DNA of 64,000 nucleotides, taken from contig NZ_BJEG01000006.1 of the NCBI RefSeq assembly GCF_005405545.1, positions 1 to 64,000 of the forward strand, read 5' to 3'. Shown here piece after piece: positions 36,352 through 46,493 of the stretch. The notes below the pieces were generated by a model. That model saw nothing but the letters and a program-made list of their open reading frames with translations, was not told the DNA's origin and ran no database searches. Both the position numbers and the translations under genes were made by a program. This DNA comes from Weissella hellenica. GTDB lineage: Bacteria > Bacillota > Bacilli > Lactobacillales > Lactobacillaceae. Every line of letters starts with the position of its first letter. Position 1 is the stretch's first letter.

Positions 36352-39144
36352 TTATTCTAATCCTTCTGTCAAAGCTTCTGGGAAGTTCTCACGCACAATT
36401 TTTGCTTCGTGAGCTGATAACATTGGGAAATCTTTATCTGTCCCTAAATCAGTATGATACATACGATCACGAGGTGACACGTCACCCACTGCATGATCTA
36501 TCTTAACTTGGTATCCATTATAACTTTGTGAATCAGCCGGTGCATCAGCAATATTCTCTAGATGTAATTGTGACACAAGCAACAAGATGCGAACATCTTG
36601 ATTTAATGATGCAACCATCTTAGACTGCTCATCTGTTAGGTACAATGTTAACGCAGCTTCAGCAGGCTTACCAATTAATTTAGCATTACGAGCTACTTCT
36701 AATGCCTTATTAGCGGCATCACGAAGTGTCATGAAAGCATCCCAATTAGCAAATAATGCTGTATTATCACCTAAATCTTCCACTTCAGGCATATCAGTTA
36801 GATACGCAAAGTCTTCCGTTTCGTATGGTAGATACTCAAAGATTTCTTCTGCCGTATGTGGCAAAATTGGCAAAATCAACTTATCCAAAGCTACTAAAAT
36901 TTTGTACAAAACCGTTTGCAATGAACGACGGACATGCCCATTTGGCGCTTCAACATACAAAATATCCTTAGCGAAATCTAAATAAAATGCTGATAAATCA
37001 ACGTTAATGAAGTTAATCAATAACTTATGAATTGCTTGGAAGTCATAAGCATCATAGGCCGCCTTAAATTCTCCAACTAGTTTATTAAAGCGTGTATAGA
37101 AATATTGGTCAACAGCTGTCATATCATCATGATTCACAGTGTCTTCACGCGGATTGAAATCTGCTGTATTTGCTAACAAGAAACGCATCGTATTACGAAT
37201 CTTACGGTAAGTTTCAGAAGTTTGTGCCAAAATATCCATTGATACACGGACATCAGCTGACGTATCAACTGATGTTACCCACAAACGAATAATTTCAGCA
37301 CCCATTTGCTTTATCACTTCGTTTGGTTCAATCGTATTACCAATTGACTTTGACATCTTTTCACCGTTACCATCCAAAGCAAATCCTTGTGAAACAACTT
37401 GCTTATATGGTGCCTTACCAGTAACTGCAACTGATGTAATAAGTGATGAATTAAACCAACCACGGTATTGATCAGAACCTTCCAAAACTAATGTTTCAGG
37501 GAATTCTAAGTCTGGACGTGTTGCCATAACCCCTTGATGAGAAGTTCCTGAATCAAACCAAACATCCATGATGTCCGTTTCTTTAGTGAACTCACCATGT
37601 GGTGAATGCTCATTTGTATAACCATCAGGCAACAATTCTTTAGCATCACGTTCGAACCAAACAGTTGAACCATGTTCTGCAACTAAATCAGCGACATGAT
37701 CGATAATTTCTGGATCAACAATAGCTGTTCCATCTTCAGCATAAAAGATTGGTAGTGGTACACCCCATACACGTTGACGAGAAATAACCCAGTCACCACG
37801 ATCACGAATCATATTGTAAAGACGCTTCTTACCCCATGCTGGCTTAAATGTTACATCATCTAAGGCATCCAAAATATCTTGACGGAAATTATCAATTGAA
37901 GCAAACCATTGTGGTACAGCACGGAAAATAACTGGCTTTTTTGTACGCCAATCAAATGGATAGCTGTGTGTAATTGGTTCTGATTTAACTAGTGCATCGA
38001 CATCACGTAATTTTTGCAAAGAAATTTCATTAGCATCTTCATAGAAAACGCCCTCAAAGTCTGATCCAGCCTCAGCTGTCAAATAACCACGATCATCAAC
38101 ATTCATAACTGGTTTAATGTCATAACGTTGACCTGTCATGAAGTCATCTTCACCAAATCCTGGTGCCGTATGCACCAAACCAGTTCCAGTATCATCGGTC
38201 ACATAATCAGCCAAAACAACTAAAATGTCACGATCCATATATGGATGCTTAGTGACCATGTATTCAAGGTCTTTACCTTCAAATGTAGCCAAAAAATTTG
38301 GTTCTTTCCAACCAAATTTTTCAGCTAGTGCAGGCAACAAAGATTCAGCAATTAAGTATTTCTTTTCTGAATCAGCTAATTGTACTTGTACATACTTAAA
38401 GTCAGGATGCACAGCAAGTGCTTGTGAAGCTGGTACCGTCCATGGTGTTGTTGTCCAAGCAATCATGTACGTATTTTCATCAAGTAAACCTTTACCGTCT
38501 TTTACTTTTTCTGAAATGAAAGCAGATTCTGAAGTAACATCGTGATACTCAATTTCAGCCATTGCCAAAGCAGATTCAGATGACCATGACCAAAAGACTG
38601 GCTTCTTGCCACGATAAATCAATTGACGCTTGGCCATGCTACCAAATACACGTAGTTGTGCCGCTTCAAATTCTGGTTGTAGTGTCAAATAAGGATGATC
38701 CCAATCTGCCGAAACACCCAATCGTTTGAAATCTGCCATTTGCTTTTTGACTTGTTTATGAGCAAACTCATCCGCCATTTTACGCCAAATAACTGGACCA
38801 ACTTTTTTACGATCCTTACCAGCTTTAGTCAGTTGTTGCTCGATTGGTAATCCATGGGTATCCCAACCAGGTACATATGGTGCATAAAAGCCATTCATTG
38901 ACTTATAACGAACAATAATATCCTTAGAAATTTTATTCATTGCGTGACCAATATGAATGTTTCCGTTCGCATATGGTGGACCATCATGAAGCATGAATGA
39001 TGGCTTACCTTCATTCATCTTTTGACGACGTTCATATACTTTATTTTCAAACCAAATATTTTCGCGTTGCAATTCTGTTTGTGGTAAATTACCACGCATG
39101 GGAAACTTAGTCTTACCAAGGTTTAATGTTTTCTTGATCTTCAT
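36352..39144 (-). CDS. ileS: Isoleucyl-tRNA synthetase
   Basis: IleRS charges tRNA-Ile. It has 930 residues from the ATG at 39144 ([20 protein letters not shown]), after AGGAAA; a longer frame to 39213 runs into the T-box terminator. Catalytic motifs are complete: HIGH in [15 protein letters not shown] and KMSKS in [10 protein letters not shown]. The editing domain lies between. The odd part is the C-terminus: where most bacterial IleRS carry two CxxC zinc pairs, this protein reads VSPRDRMYH and [13 protein letters not shown], with no cysteine. It is controlled by a T-box leader. Confidence 0.97.
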   Translation of the reverse strand: MKIKKTLNLGKTKFPMRGNLPQTELQRENIWFENKVYERRQKMNEGKPSFMLHDGPPYANGNIHIGHAMNKISKDIIVRYKSMNGFYAPYVPGWDTHGLPIEQQLTKAGKDRKKVGPVIWRKMADEFAHKQVKKQMADFKRLGVSADWDHPYLTLQPEFEAAQLRVFGSMAKRQLIYRGKKPVFWSWSSESALAMAEIEYHDVTSESAFISEKVKDGKGLLDENTYMIAWTTTPWTVPASQALAVHPDFKYVQVQLADSEKKYLIAESLLPALAEKFGWKEPNFLATFEGKDLEYMVTKHPYMDRDILVVLADYVTDDTGTGLVHTAPGFGEDDFMTGQRYDIKPVMNVDDRGYLTAEAGSDFEGVFYEDANEISLQKLRDVDALVKSEPITHSYPFDWRTKKPVIFRAVPQWFASIDNFRQDILDALDDVTFKPAWGKKRLYNMIRDRGDWVISRQRVWGVPLPIFYAEDGTAIVDPEIIDHVADLVAEHGSTVWFERDAKELLPDGYTNEHSPHGEFTKETDIMDVWFDSGTSHQGVMATRPDLEFPETLVLEGSDQYRGWFNSSLITSVAVTGKAPYKQVVSQGFALDGNGEKMSKSIGNTIEPNEVIKQMGAEIIRLWVTSVDTSADVRVSMDILAQTSETYRKIRNTMRFLLANTADFNPREDTVNHDDMTAVDQYFYTRFNKLVGEFKAAYDAYDFQAIHKLLINFINVDLSAFYLDFAKDILYVEAPNGHVRRSLQTVLYKILVALDKLILPILPHTAEEIFEYLPYETEDFAYLTDMPEVEDLGDNTALFANWDAFMTLRDAANKALEVARNAKLIGKPAEAALTLYLTDEQSKMVASLNQDVRILLLVSQLHLENIADAPADSQSYNGYQVKIDHAVGDVSPRDRMYHTDLGTDKDFPMLSAHEAKIVRENFPEALTEGLE

Positions 39145-39189
39145 AATTATTTCCTGTCCCTTCTTTGAAATATGTTTATTATAAATTAT

Positions 39190-39408
39190 GACTGAAATAA
39201 AAACGTTCCACATTAGTCAAATAACCAATGCGGGACGTTTTTGTACGTGGTACCACCCGAATTCACAGTTTAAAATAGCTAAACTGCCTCTTCAAAATAT
39301 GTGTACTAATTTTCTGCTGATAAATATAATTCGTTACCATCTTAGGCTTTCACCATCCCCTAAGTCGCTAGTCAGAATAAATTATATCGTTTGGTCAGAA
39401 ACTCTATG
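39190..39408 (-). promoter_or_regulatory. T-box riboswitch (isoleucine) for ileS
   Basis: Read on the minus strand: stem I with the distal GATGGTGAAAGCC motif (near 39345-39358), a specifier loop whose 3' side carries ATC (39319-39321), an isoleucine codon, then the conserved T-box GGTGGTACCACG (39246-39257), and a terminator hairpin (39192-39242) with arms AAAACGTTCCACATTAGT and its partner, ending in a T run. Uncharged tRNA-Ile would favour the antiterminator and switch ileS on. The specifier assignment is from alignment by eye. Confidence 0.93.
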
Positions 39409-39414
39409 CTATCT

Positions 39415-39443
39415 ATAATAGCTAATTACTTATCTTTATTCAA
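39415..39443 (-). promoter_or_regulatory. Promoter of the ileS T-box transcript
   Basis: On the minus strand TTGAAT (39438-39443), a 17-base spacer, and TATTAT (39415-39420). The -35 lies inside the last codons of divIVA, so ileS has its own start of transcription immediately after the dcw cluster. Confidence 0.7.
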
Positions 39444-40067
39444 GAAATTTTCTGAATCTTCACTATCTTCTGGGAAAATAACAACTGTTTCAGTATCTTG
39501 ATTTACTTGAGCAGTCTCTTCTTCAGTTTGTTGGGGAATTGCTGCTGCTGAAGGTTCTTGGTAGGCTGCAGGTGTTTGGAAAGCATTCCATTCATCAGTT
39601 TGTACCATATCTAATTGTGCGCGTAGCAAGCCCTCAATCTTAGCTTTAAAGGCACCCATTTCTTGATCCAAGCCTTCTTTTTCTGCAACCAATGATTCAT
39701 TTTTAGTTTGTGAATCAGTTAATAGTGCATTAGCCTTTGCATTAGCTTCCATTACAATTTTTTGTGCTTCAGCTTGCGCTTGTTGTAAAGCAGCCTCAGC
39801 CTCAGCTTCAGTTTGCTTTTTCAAACGATCTGCTGCTTCTTGTGCAATCAAAATTGATGAATTAACTGATTGTTTCATTTCTTCAACTTGCTTTGCATTT
39901 GCATCAGCTTCAGCCAATTGTGTTTTTAAAGTCTGATTCTCTTGTTGCAAAGAATCAAAGTCATCCACAATTCGATCCAAAAAGTCAGTAACTTCTGTCT
40001 TGTCATACCACTTGTTACGACTTGTTGTAAATTCTTTTGCATGAATTTCCTGTGGGGTTAATGTCAT
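39426..40067 (-). CDS. divIVA: Cell division protein DivIVA
   Basis: DivIVA is a membrane-curvature-sensing coiled-coil protein that marks poles and septa. It has 213 residues: the conserved lipid-binding head (LTPQEIHAKEFTTSRNKWYD, then FLDRIVDDFD), then coiled coils (about 35-160) rich in Glu, Ala and Gln, and a Gln/Glu-rich tail with TVVIFPEDSED. It closes the dcw cluster, 14 bases after ylmH. Confidence 0.96.
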   Translation of the reverse strand: MTLTPQEIHAKEFTTSRNKWYDKTEVTDFLDRIVDDFDSLQQENQTLKTQLAEADANAKQVEEMKQSVNSSILIAQEAADRLKKQTEAEAEAALQQAQAEAQKIVMEANAKANALLTDSQTKNESLVAEKEGLDQEMGAFKAKIEGLLRAQLDMVQTDEWNAFQTPAAYQEPSAAAIPQQTEEETAQVNQDTETVVIFPEDSEDSENFLNKDK

Positions 40068-40081
40068 GAGATGTCTCCAAT

Positions 40082-40867
40082 CTATTTTTTAATTACTGCC
40101 AGTGTTAAACGCCATTTATCTTTTTTCGTTAAACCATTGAGTTCATTAAGCTTTAATCGCCCATAATGTCTTACGGAAATTAAATCATTAACCGCTAAAA
40201 CATAATCTGGTTTATTAATTGTTGCCCAATTTACCTTAACCAAATCATGTTCAATCATTTCTTTAGTATGGCTTCTAGAAATATTATACCCATTTGCGAC
40301 AATACTATCTAGTCGTAACGAGCTAACAGTTGTATTAACTATCACCCAATCATCATTAATAACCGTCATATCATTCTCAGTAACTTTTTGAAAACGTACT
40401 TTTGTTTTTCCAATGCGATCCAAATGACTCAAAATAAATGTGCCCATTTCTTGCGTGGTACTAAAATACCATGTCTCAGACTCACCTTTAATGATATCAC
40501 CTATACTATGCCGTGCAATACCATTATGCATCAATGTACCTAAAATTGTACTATGATGTAGCATTGTGAATTTTTCTGGGTATTTAACTTGAATTAACAT
40601 TACCTCAAAATCAATTGCATCTGGTTCATAATAGCTTGGCGCAATTAATAAACGCTTATTTTCTGCACTCGAATACCCACCAGATTCAAATATTTTAATA
40701 TCATCTTGCTGATTAACGAGCGTCGTTACAATATAAATTTCTCTTGGGTTTAAAAAATTCGTCAGAACTGGACGATACTCATCCAATACCTGACGAACCA
40801 AACCCTCCGCTACATTAAGAAACGTGGTTTCATTAGAGCGGAAATGTTGTGCTATATTATCAACCAT
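40082..40867 (-). CDS. ylmH: YlmH, S4-domain RNA-binding protein
   Basis: A 261-residue YlmH protein with a C-terminal S4 RNA-binding domain (about 183-245, LRLDSIVANGYNISRSHTKE). YlmH homologues bind ribosomes, and recent work links the family to rescue of stalled large subunits. Its place between ylmG and divIVA in the dcw cluster is standard for Firmicutes. A weak GAGAAAT site precedes the ATG. Confidence 0.93.
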   Translation of the reverse strand: MVDNIAQHFRSNETTFLNVAEGLVRQVLDEYRPVLTNFLNPREIYIVTTLVNQQDDIKIFESGGYSSAENKRLLIAPSYYEPDAIDFEVMLIQVKYPEKFTMLHHSTILGTLMHNGIARHSIGDIIKGESETWYFSTTQEMGTFILSHLDRIGKTKVRFQKVTENDMTVINDDWVIVNTTVSSLRLDSIVANGYNISRSHTKEMIEHDLVKVNWATINKPDYVLAVNDLISVRHYGRLKLNELNGLTKKDKWRLTLAVIKK

Positions 40868-40875
40868 AAATTTCT

Positions 40876-41139
40876 CTATATCATTGTTTGAGCAATAGCT
40901 CGCAATCCCATTTCAGCAGCTTGTAATAAAAGCAATCCCACTAAAGGTGTGAAATCAAACATACCGACTGTTGGAATAAAACGACGCAACGGGTTTAACA
41001 CTAATCCGGCAATTTTTCCTAGTAGTTGACCAAATGACGATTGTTGTGCCCCAGGTAACCAAGACATCAACACCCAAATCACAAGCACAAATTCTAATGC
41101 TCGAAGTAGCAAATTCAATAATCCAAGGATTGTTGCCAT
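40876..41139 (-). CDS. ylmG: YggT family membrane protein (YlmG)
   Basis: An 87-residue membrane protein with two hydrophobic segments (about 5-28 and 62-84) and the family motif GLVLNPLRRFIPTVGMFDFTPLVG between them. YggT/YlmG proteins are small inner-membrane proteins linked to division or nucleoid positioning; the exact role is unsettled. It is tightly spaced between sepF and ylmH. Confidence 0.93.
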   Translation of the reverse strand: MATILGLLNLLLRALEFVLVIWVLMSWLPGAQQSSFGQLLGKIAGLVLNPLRRFIPTVGMFDFTPLVGLLLLQAAEMGLRAIAQTMI

Positions 41140-41150
41140 ATTACCACCTA

Positions 41151-41603
41151 TTAATTAAATTGTTGTCCAAGATTTTGAGAAATAGTGCCTGAAATCTCAA
41201 AATTATGTGGTGTTGCTAAGAAAATACGCTCACCAACACGTTCAATCGTTCCATCGACTGCAAATGCTGTACCACCCAAATAATCTAAAATGCGTTTACC
41301 AGTATTTTCATCAATTGATCCTAAATTGACAATCACTGCTTCACCACCAAGTAATTGGGTAGCAATCGTTTGCGCATCAGCATATGTACGTGGCTCATAT
41401 AATGCAATTTTAGCTGGCTCACCTCTTGAACCGTCCATTTTAATAACATTTGCACGACGTTCATTTGTTGGACGAGTGGCATTGTTATTATTAGATTCAG
41501 TAAAATTAGATTTTTGCTCATCTTGACCCTCTTCAGACTCCTCGTCCTCATAGTAGTAGTTATCTTCACCACCAAAAATATAATCTTTAAATTTAAATGC
41601 CAT
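41151..41603 (-). CDS. sepF: Cell division protein SepF
   Basis: SepF forms rings that tether and bundle FtsZ at the septum. It has 150 residues: an N-terminal membrane-binding amphipathic segment (MAFKFKDYIFG), an acidic Asn-rich linker (about 15-50), and the conserved core (about 60-140, with KIALYEPRTYADAQTIATQL and GERIFLATPHNFEI). It lies 11 bases after ftsZ. AAGGAG precedes the ATG. Confidence 0.96.
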   Translation of the reverse strand: MAFKFKDYIFGGEDNYYYEDEESEEGQDEQKSNFTESNNNNATRPTNERRANVIKMDGSRGEPAKIALYEPRTYADAQTIATQLLGGEAVIVNLGSIDENTGKRILDYLGGTAFAVDGTIERVGERIFLATPHNFEISGTISQNLGQQFN

Positions 41604-41614
41604 AACCGAACTCC

Positions 41615-42862
41615 TTACTTATCACCACGCTTCATCCAATTAAAGTAAGCTGGACGTTCAATTTCTTCATCAGCTGAACTTGATTGGGCTGGAGCTGGTT
41701 GTTGTGCCTGTGGTTGTTGCGTAGGGGCAGTTGATTGAGCAGGCGCACTTTGTTGTGGTTGCACCTTATCTGTTGGTGTTCCCCAATCAGCAAATGGATC
41801 GTTGTTAACCACTGGTTGTTGCGCCTGTGGTTGCTCAGGTGCTACTGATTGAAATGGACTAGCTTGTTGTGTTGATCCTAAATTAATTTCTGGACGTGGT
41901 GTTTCAGGTCGATCAATACCAGTTGCAATAACTGTCACAACAAGGTCGCCTTCCATTTCCATATCAATAGTTGTACCAAAAATAATATCAACATCAGTAC
42001 CTGAAGCTTGTGCAATTGTTTCTGAGGCTTCTTGTGCCTCAAATAATGACATGTCTGCACCACCCTTAACAGATAGCAAGACATTTGTTGCACCTTCAAT
42101 TTTTGCTTCTAACAATGGCGATGCAATTGCCTTACGAGTTGCTTCAGCAGCACGGTTTTCACCAGATGCTGAACCAATTCCCATCAAAGCAGTTCCTTGG
42201 CCAGCCATTGCCGTCTTAACATCAGCAAAGTCCAAGTTAATGATTCCAGGCTTTGTAATCAAATCAGAGATACCTGAAACACCTTGTAGTAAGACATCAT
42301 CAACCATCTTAAAGGCTTCCATAATTGGCGCCTTCTTATCAACAATTTGCAACAAATTGTTATTTGCAATAACGATTAATGTATCGACGTTTTCCTTTAG
42401 CTTTGCTAGACCTTCATTGGCTGACTTACCACGGCGAGGTCCTTCAAAAGAAAATGGACGAGTGACAACACCAATTGTCAAGGCACCAGAATCTTTTGCA
42501 ATTTTTGCAATAACAGGTGCTGCTCCAGTACCTGTTCCACCACCCATACCAGCAGTAACAAAGACCATATCAGCCCCTTGCAATGCTTCTGTTAATTCTT
42601 GTTCGCTTTCCTTGGCTGCAGCTTCTCCAACTTCAGGACGAGCACCAGCACCCAAGCCACGAGTAGCTTTTGAACCGATTTGAATCTTATTTTCTGCTGA
42701 AGAACGCTCAAGAGCTTGTGCATCAGTGTTGGCAACGATGAATTCGACGCCTTCTACGCCATCAGTTACCATTTGATTAACGGCATTACCACCACCGCCA
42801 CCAACTCCGATAACTTTAATTGTTGCACCATATTCTTGGTTCATGTCCATTTGAAAATCCAT
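41615..42862 (-). CDS. ftsZ: Cell division protein FtsZ
   Basis: The tubulin-like GTPase of the Z ring, 415 residues. GTP-binding signatures: [13 protein letters not shown] and [17 protein letters not shown]. After the globular core (to about 320) comes a Gln/Pro-rich linker (about 325-395) and a C-terminal peptide [17 protein letters not shown]. That terminal peptide differs from the usual D-D-x-x-x-P-x-F-L-R consensus recognised by FtsA and SepF: the Leu-Arg is replaced by Asn-Trp-Met-Lys. AAAGGAG lies before the ATG. Confidence 0.98.
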   Translation of the reverse strand: MDFQMDMNQEYGATIKVIGVGGGGGNAVNQMVTDGVEGVEFIVANTDAQALERSSAENKIQIGSKATRGLGAGARPEVGEAAAKESEQELTEALQGADMVFVTAGMGGGTGTGAAPVIAKIAKDSGALTIGVVTRPFSFEGPRRGKSANEGLAKLKENVDTLIVIANNNLLQIVDKKAPIMEAFKMVDDVLLQGVSGISDLITKPGIINLDFADVKTAMAGQGTALMGIGSASGENRAAEATRKAIASPLLEAKIEGATNVLLSVKGGADMSLFEAQEASETIAQASGTDVDIIFGTTIDMEMEGDLVVTVIATGIDRPETPRPEINLGSTQQASPFQSVAPEQPQAQQPVVNNDPFADWGTPTDKVQPQQSAPAQSTAPTQQPQAQQPAPAQSSSADEEIERPAYFNWMKRGDK

Positions 42863-42891
42863 GTTGAACTCCTTTTTTATTAATTTATGAA

Positions 42892-44280
42892 TTAGTCAAA
42901 GAAATCCTTAAAGAAAGTCTTAATTCGATTTTCCTTCTTAGGTTGTTCTTCATCAGTAAACGCAGTCGTTTCATCTACCTCATCTTCAATTTGAAGGTTG
43001 GTTTGTTGGGCGACTTTTGGTTGTTGTTGCTTTTGTCTTAGTTTTTGCTTTGGCTTTTCAACTGTATTTTCATTTGCTAACTGTGGCATTTTGTTTTGTT
43101 GTCCTAAAACAACTAATGGTAACCCATATAAAGCCTGTTTAACAATCAATTGAATAGGTGTTTGTTGGGCTGCATAATGGACTAATGCCCATGCACCAGC
43201 GTACCCTGGATGACGTAACCCAATATCATTAGGTGTAAACAATTTTGTTTGCACCTTATAGCTTGCATGAATTGCTTCAGGAATTCCCCGTAAAGCAGCG
43301 CCACCACCAGTTACAATAACACCACCAGGCATTTGAAATGCACCGACCATGTCGAGCTTTTCACCAAGCTTACCTAATATTTGCATAATTCTTGCTTCAA
43401 TAATTTGAGCAAGTAACTGTTCTGAAATTTGTTCAGGTTCTTCAGCACTAATTTTCTTAATTACTAATTGATTGTCTTCTTGTGATAACTCCGAAATTGC
43501 AAAACCAGAATCGAGTTTTAACATATCTGCATCACGTAAGCCAAGCTCAAGTACAGCACTAATATCGCGCGAAATATTATCACTTCCAGCTGGGAAAGAA
43601 GATAAGAATTTCAATTGATGTTCATGAACGACTGTTGCTGACGTTTGACCAGCTCCCATATCTAGTATGATGGTCCCAAATTCTTGCTGACCATCATCTA
43701 ATAATGTCTTACTATATGCTAATGGTGCTAAAACAAAATCACGTAGTTTTAGACCAGCCTTACTAATTGCAAGGCGCAAGTTCCCCATAACATTACGTGG
43801 TGCACTATATGCAATGCCATTCATCGTAAGACGCATTCCAACCATGTCATTGGGATCTTGAATACCATCAAAATCATCAACAACAAATTCAGTTGGAATT
43901 AATTCAACTACTTCACGATCTGCAGGCAATTGGATTTTTACTGATTCTTGAACAGTATTGGCAACATCTTCATATGAAATATGTTGACTATCCTTAACCG
44001 TTACAGTTCCCTTAACGTGTTGAATTTGAATATTACTTGCAGGCAAGCTTGCGACAACTTCAGTTATTGGTTGTTCAATTTGCTCATTTATTTGTGCTAC
44101 TGCTTGACGAATATCAGTTGCTGTTGCATCAATATCCACAACAACACCCTTCTTGACACCGTGTGAAACAGACCGACCAACCGCTACAATATTAGCTTGT
44201 TGATCTCTAACATCTGCTGCTAGCACTTTAATGGTGTCAGTCCCCACATCAAGACCAACAATTAATCCATGGTTGGCCAT
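42892..44280 (-). CDS. ftsA: Cell division protein FtsA
   Basis: An actin-like ATPase that anchors FtsZ to the membrane, 462 residues. Phosphate-1 motif [12 protein letters not shown], phosphate-2 [13 protein letters not shown], adenosine loop [14 protein letters not shown] Gln/Lys-rich linker follows, then the C-terminal amphipathic membrane helix ([12 protein letters not shown]). AAAGGAGGAATTGAG precedes the ATG. An extended -10 promoter lies about 60 bases upstream, so ftsA-ftsZ has an internal start in the cluster. Confidence 0.97.
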   Translation of the reverse strand: MANHGLIVGLDVGTDTIKVLAADVRDQQANIVAVGRSVSHGVKKGVVVDIDATATDIRQAVAQINEQIEQPITEVVASLPASNIQIQHVKGTVTVKDSQHISYEDVANTVQESVKIQLPADREVVELIPTEFVVDDFDGIQDPNDMVGMRLTMNGIAYSAPRNVMGNLRLAISKAGLKLRDFVLAPLAYSKTLLDDGQQEFGTIILDMGAGQTSATVVHEHQLKFLSSFPAGSDNISRDISAVLELGLRDADMLKLDSGFAISELSQEDNQLVIKKISAEEPEQISEQLLAQIIEARIMQILGKLGEKLDMVGAFQMPGGVIVTGGGAALRGIPEAIHASYKVQTKLFTPNDIGLRHPGYAGAWALVHYAAQQTPIQLIVKQALYGLPLVVLGQQNKMPQLANENTVEKPKQKLRQKQQQPKVAQQTNLQIEDEVDETTAFTDEEQPKKENRIKTFFKDFFD

Positions 44281-44340
44281 CTCAATTCCTCCTTTTGACT
44301 ACCATACAAAAAGTTCATTTTAATAAACAATTCTTTAAGA

Positions 44341-44349
44341 ATAATACCA
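44341..44349 (-). promoter_or_regulatory. Internal extended -10 promoter before ftsA
   Basis: TGGTATTAT on the minus strand in the 108-base gap between divIB and ftsA, the largest gap between consecutive genes of the dcw cluster. It would give extra ftsA-ftsZ transcript. Confidence 0.55.
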
Positions 44350-44388
44350 TACTTTAGGGGCAATCTTCCATACCTGGGCTTAGTTTTA

Positions 44389-45363
44389 TTACTTATATGG
44401 CTTAAAATATGCACCAACTTGTAAATCTGCTTGCCCAGCTTGGTCTAATTGTGCCACCATTCCTGGATAATACTTCATTTTTTTCGATAATTCATTTGCA
44501 CTAATTAAAACTTCATTACCATCATTCATATAAATTAATAAACGTTGATTATTCTGTTCAGTCGGTGACCACACAATTTCAGACACTGCATGTCGCAAAG
44601 GCATCGATAATTCACCAAATTCTGCCAATGTTTTATGTAATTGTTTTGCAGACGTAAATCCATCATAAAGTGGTAATCCACCTACTTGTTGCTCACTCAC
44701 TTCGCGATTTAACATATCCCCATTTTCTAAAATCGGATAATATTTATTCCCTGCTTTTACATAACCAACTTTTAAAATTTCGTCAACTTTAATTTGCAAA
44801 GTATTATCTGATTTTAGCGTTAATTTCAAATGCGCAATCTGTGGATTTTTACTTTTAGCTTCCTGACTAAAATAATCACTTTGATATAGCGTCGTTAACA
44901 AAGGCTGTCCTTTTTGTAATCCCGCCGCTTTTAAAATAGCTTTATCAGATAGTTCTTGTGTCCCAACAACATCATATTTTTTTACTTGACTAGCGGGGGA
45001 AATTAAATAGATTAAACCTGCTGCTACAATTAATAGGACAACAATTGTTTTAAAGGCCCGCCATTCATGTGGAAATAAAAGTTGTTTCCATTCAATTTGT
45101 CGACCATTTTGTGAATTCTTAGTCTTTGTTTTATCATTGTCTATATTCTGATCAGTTGGTAATGGTGTTAATTTATCTGATTCATTTGCCTTCTTCTTAT
45201 TGGCTTTAATGCGCCTCATTTTTGACAATTTTTTTTCTTTACCAGACAATTTTGTCTTCGATGACCCATCGTCTCCAGATAATAGTTCATTTAAATGAGT
45301 TTGAATATCCGGAGAATTCGCATTGTCTTGTTCATTATGCGGATTTTCTTTTTTCTCAGTCAT
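44389..45363 (-). CDS. divIB: Cell division protein DivIB/FtsQ
   Basis: A bitopic divisome protein that complexes with FtsL and DivIC. It has 324 residues: a long Lys/Asn-rich cytoplasmic N-terminus (about 1-105), one membrane helix (about 108-125, IVVLLIVAAGLIYLI), then a POTRA domain (about 130-200, KYDVVGTQELSDKAILKAAG) and beta domain. The position after murG is standard. Confidence 0.95.
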   Translation of the reverse strand: MTEKKENPHNEQDNANSPDIQTHLNELLSGDDGSSKTKLSGKEKKLSKMRRIKANKKKANESDKLTPLPTDQNIDNDKTKTKNSQNGRQIEWKQLLFPHEWRAFKTIVVLLIVAAGLIYLISPASQVKKYDVVGTQELSDKAILKAAGLQKGQPLLTTLYQSDYFSQEAKSKNPQIAHLKLTLKSDNTLQIKVDEILKVGYVKAGNKYYPILENGDMLNREVSEQQVGGLPLYDGFTSAKQLHKTLAEFGELSMPLRHAVSEIVWSPTEQNNQRLLIYMNDGNEVLISANELSKKMKYYPGMVAQLDQAGQADLQVGAYFKPYK

Positions 45364-45393
45364 CGCAATCTCCTACATTTCTTCACACAAGTC

Positions 45394-46491
45394 CTACTGA
45401 ATGGCACTTTTGATTAGGCCAATAAATTGATCAGCTGCATCAGATACACCCATTTTCATAGCTGCATTAGCCATAACTTGACGCTTATTGTCATCAGTCA
45501 TCAATTGATCAATCGTTGCAAACAACGTTGTACCTGATAATGAATCTTCTGTAATCATCTCAGCTGCACCTGCGCTAGCCAAACTACGCGCATTCTTAGT
45601 TTGATGATCGTTAGTAACATAAGGGCTAGGAATCAAAATCATGGGTTTTCCTAAAGCAGTTTGCTCAGCTAAACTCGTTGCACCTGCACGACCAACAACT
45701 AGTGATACCCTAGGCATCAATTGCGGCATATTACTAATATAAGGAACAACTGCAACATTTTTAGCTACCGTAATATTTTTTTCTGTCATTTGCTGTTTAA
45801 CATCATCATACCGCTTAGACCCCGTAACAAAAATAACTTGATAAGGTTTATCAGCAAAGTCATTTAAAGTTGCTACCATTGATGCATTAATCTTAATCGC
45901 CCCCTGTGAACCACCAAATACTAATACGGTTGGCACCTCTGCTTTCAAGCCAATTTCATCCCAGTTAAAGCTCCCTTGACCATCCACTACCTCTTGTGCA
46001 CGTGGATTACCAACAACCGTTGCTAAATTATCTTTAAATGCCGGTAATGCTGCTGGAAATGCAACACCCACCTTGGTCACTTTACGTGCCAAAAATTTAT
46101 TTGTGACACCGACTACTGAATTTTGTTCATGAATAACAGTTGGGATTCCCATTTGCTGTGCTGCATACAATACAGGTCCTGATACATATCCACCAGTTCC
46201 AACCACAACGTCAGGTTTAAAAGCTTCTAAATACTTTTTTGCTTCACGCGTTGCTTTTAAAAATAAGTAAATGGTTTTAACATTATCAAGAGATAATGAA
46301 CGATGAAATCCTTGAACACGTAAAGGCTTAAAATCAAAGCCAGCATCTGGAACAATATTTCCCTCAAGACCACGTTGGCTACCAATGTATAATACTTGGG
46401 TGTTTTTTTCCTGTGCCATTAATCGTTTAACAGTTGCCAATGCTGGATAGATATGGCCACCAGTTCCACCACCAGATACAATAATACGCAT
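45394..46491 (-). CDS. murG: UDP-GlcNAc transferase MurG
   Basis: MurG adds GlcNAc to lipid I to make lipid II on the inner membrane face. It has 365 residues: the N-terminal SGGGTGGHIYPALATV loop, VGTGGYVSGPVL, and the UDP-GlcNAc site VVGRAGATSLAEQTALGKP. It is two bases after murD and 30 before divIB. Confidence 0.98.
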   Translation of the reverse strand: MRIIVSGGGTGGHIYPALATVKRLMAQEKNTQVLYIGSQRGLEGNIVPDAGFDFKPLRVQGFHRSLSLDNVKTIYLFLKATREAKKYLEAFKPDVVVGTGGYVSGPVLYAAQQMGIPTVIHEQNSVVGVTNKFLARKVTKVGVAFPAALPAFKDNLATVVGNPRAQEVVDGQGSFNWDEIGLKAEVPTVLVFGGSQGAIKINASMVATLNDFADKPYQVIFVTGSKRYDDVKQQMTEKNITVAKNVAVVPYISNMPQLMPRVSLVVGRAGATSLAEQTALGKPMILIPSPYVTNDHQTKNARSLASAGAAEMITEDSLSGTTLFATIDQLMTDDNKRQVMANAAMKMGVSDAADQFIGLIKSAIQ

Positions 46492-46493
46492 GT

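Noticed and set aside
39188-39418. Plus-strand frame (76 codons) between ileS and divIVA
   Set aside because: The region is fully explained by the T-box leader of ileS on the other strand.
42051-42683. Long plus-strand frame (210 codons) opposite ftsZ
   Set aside because: It is the antisense of the highly conserved FtsZ GTPase core; codon content is a shadow and there is no start signal.
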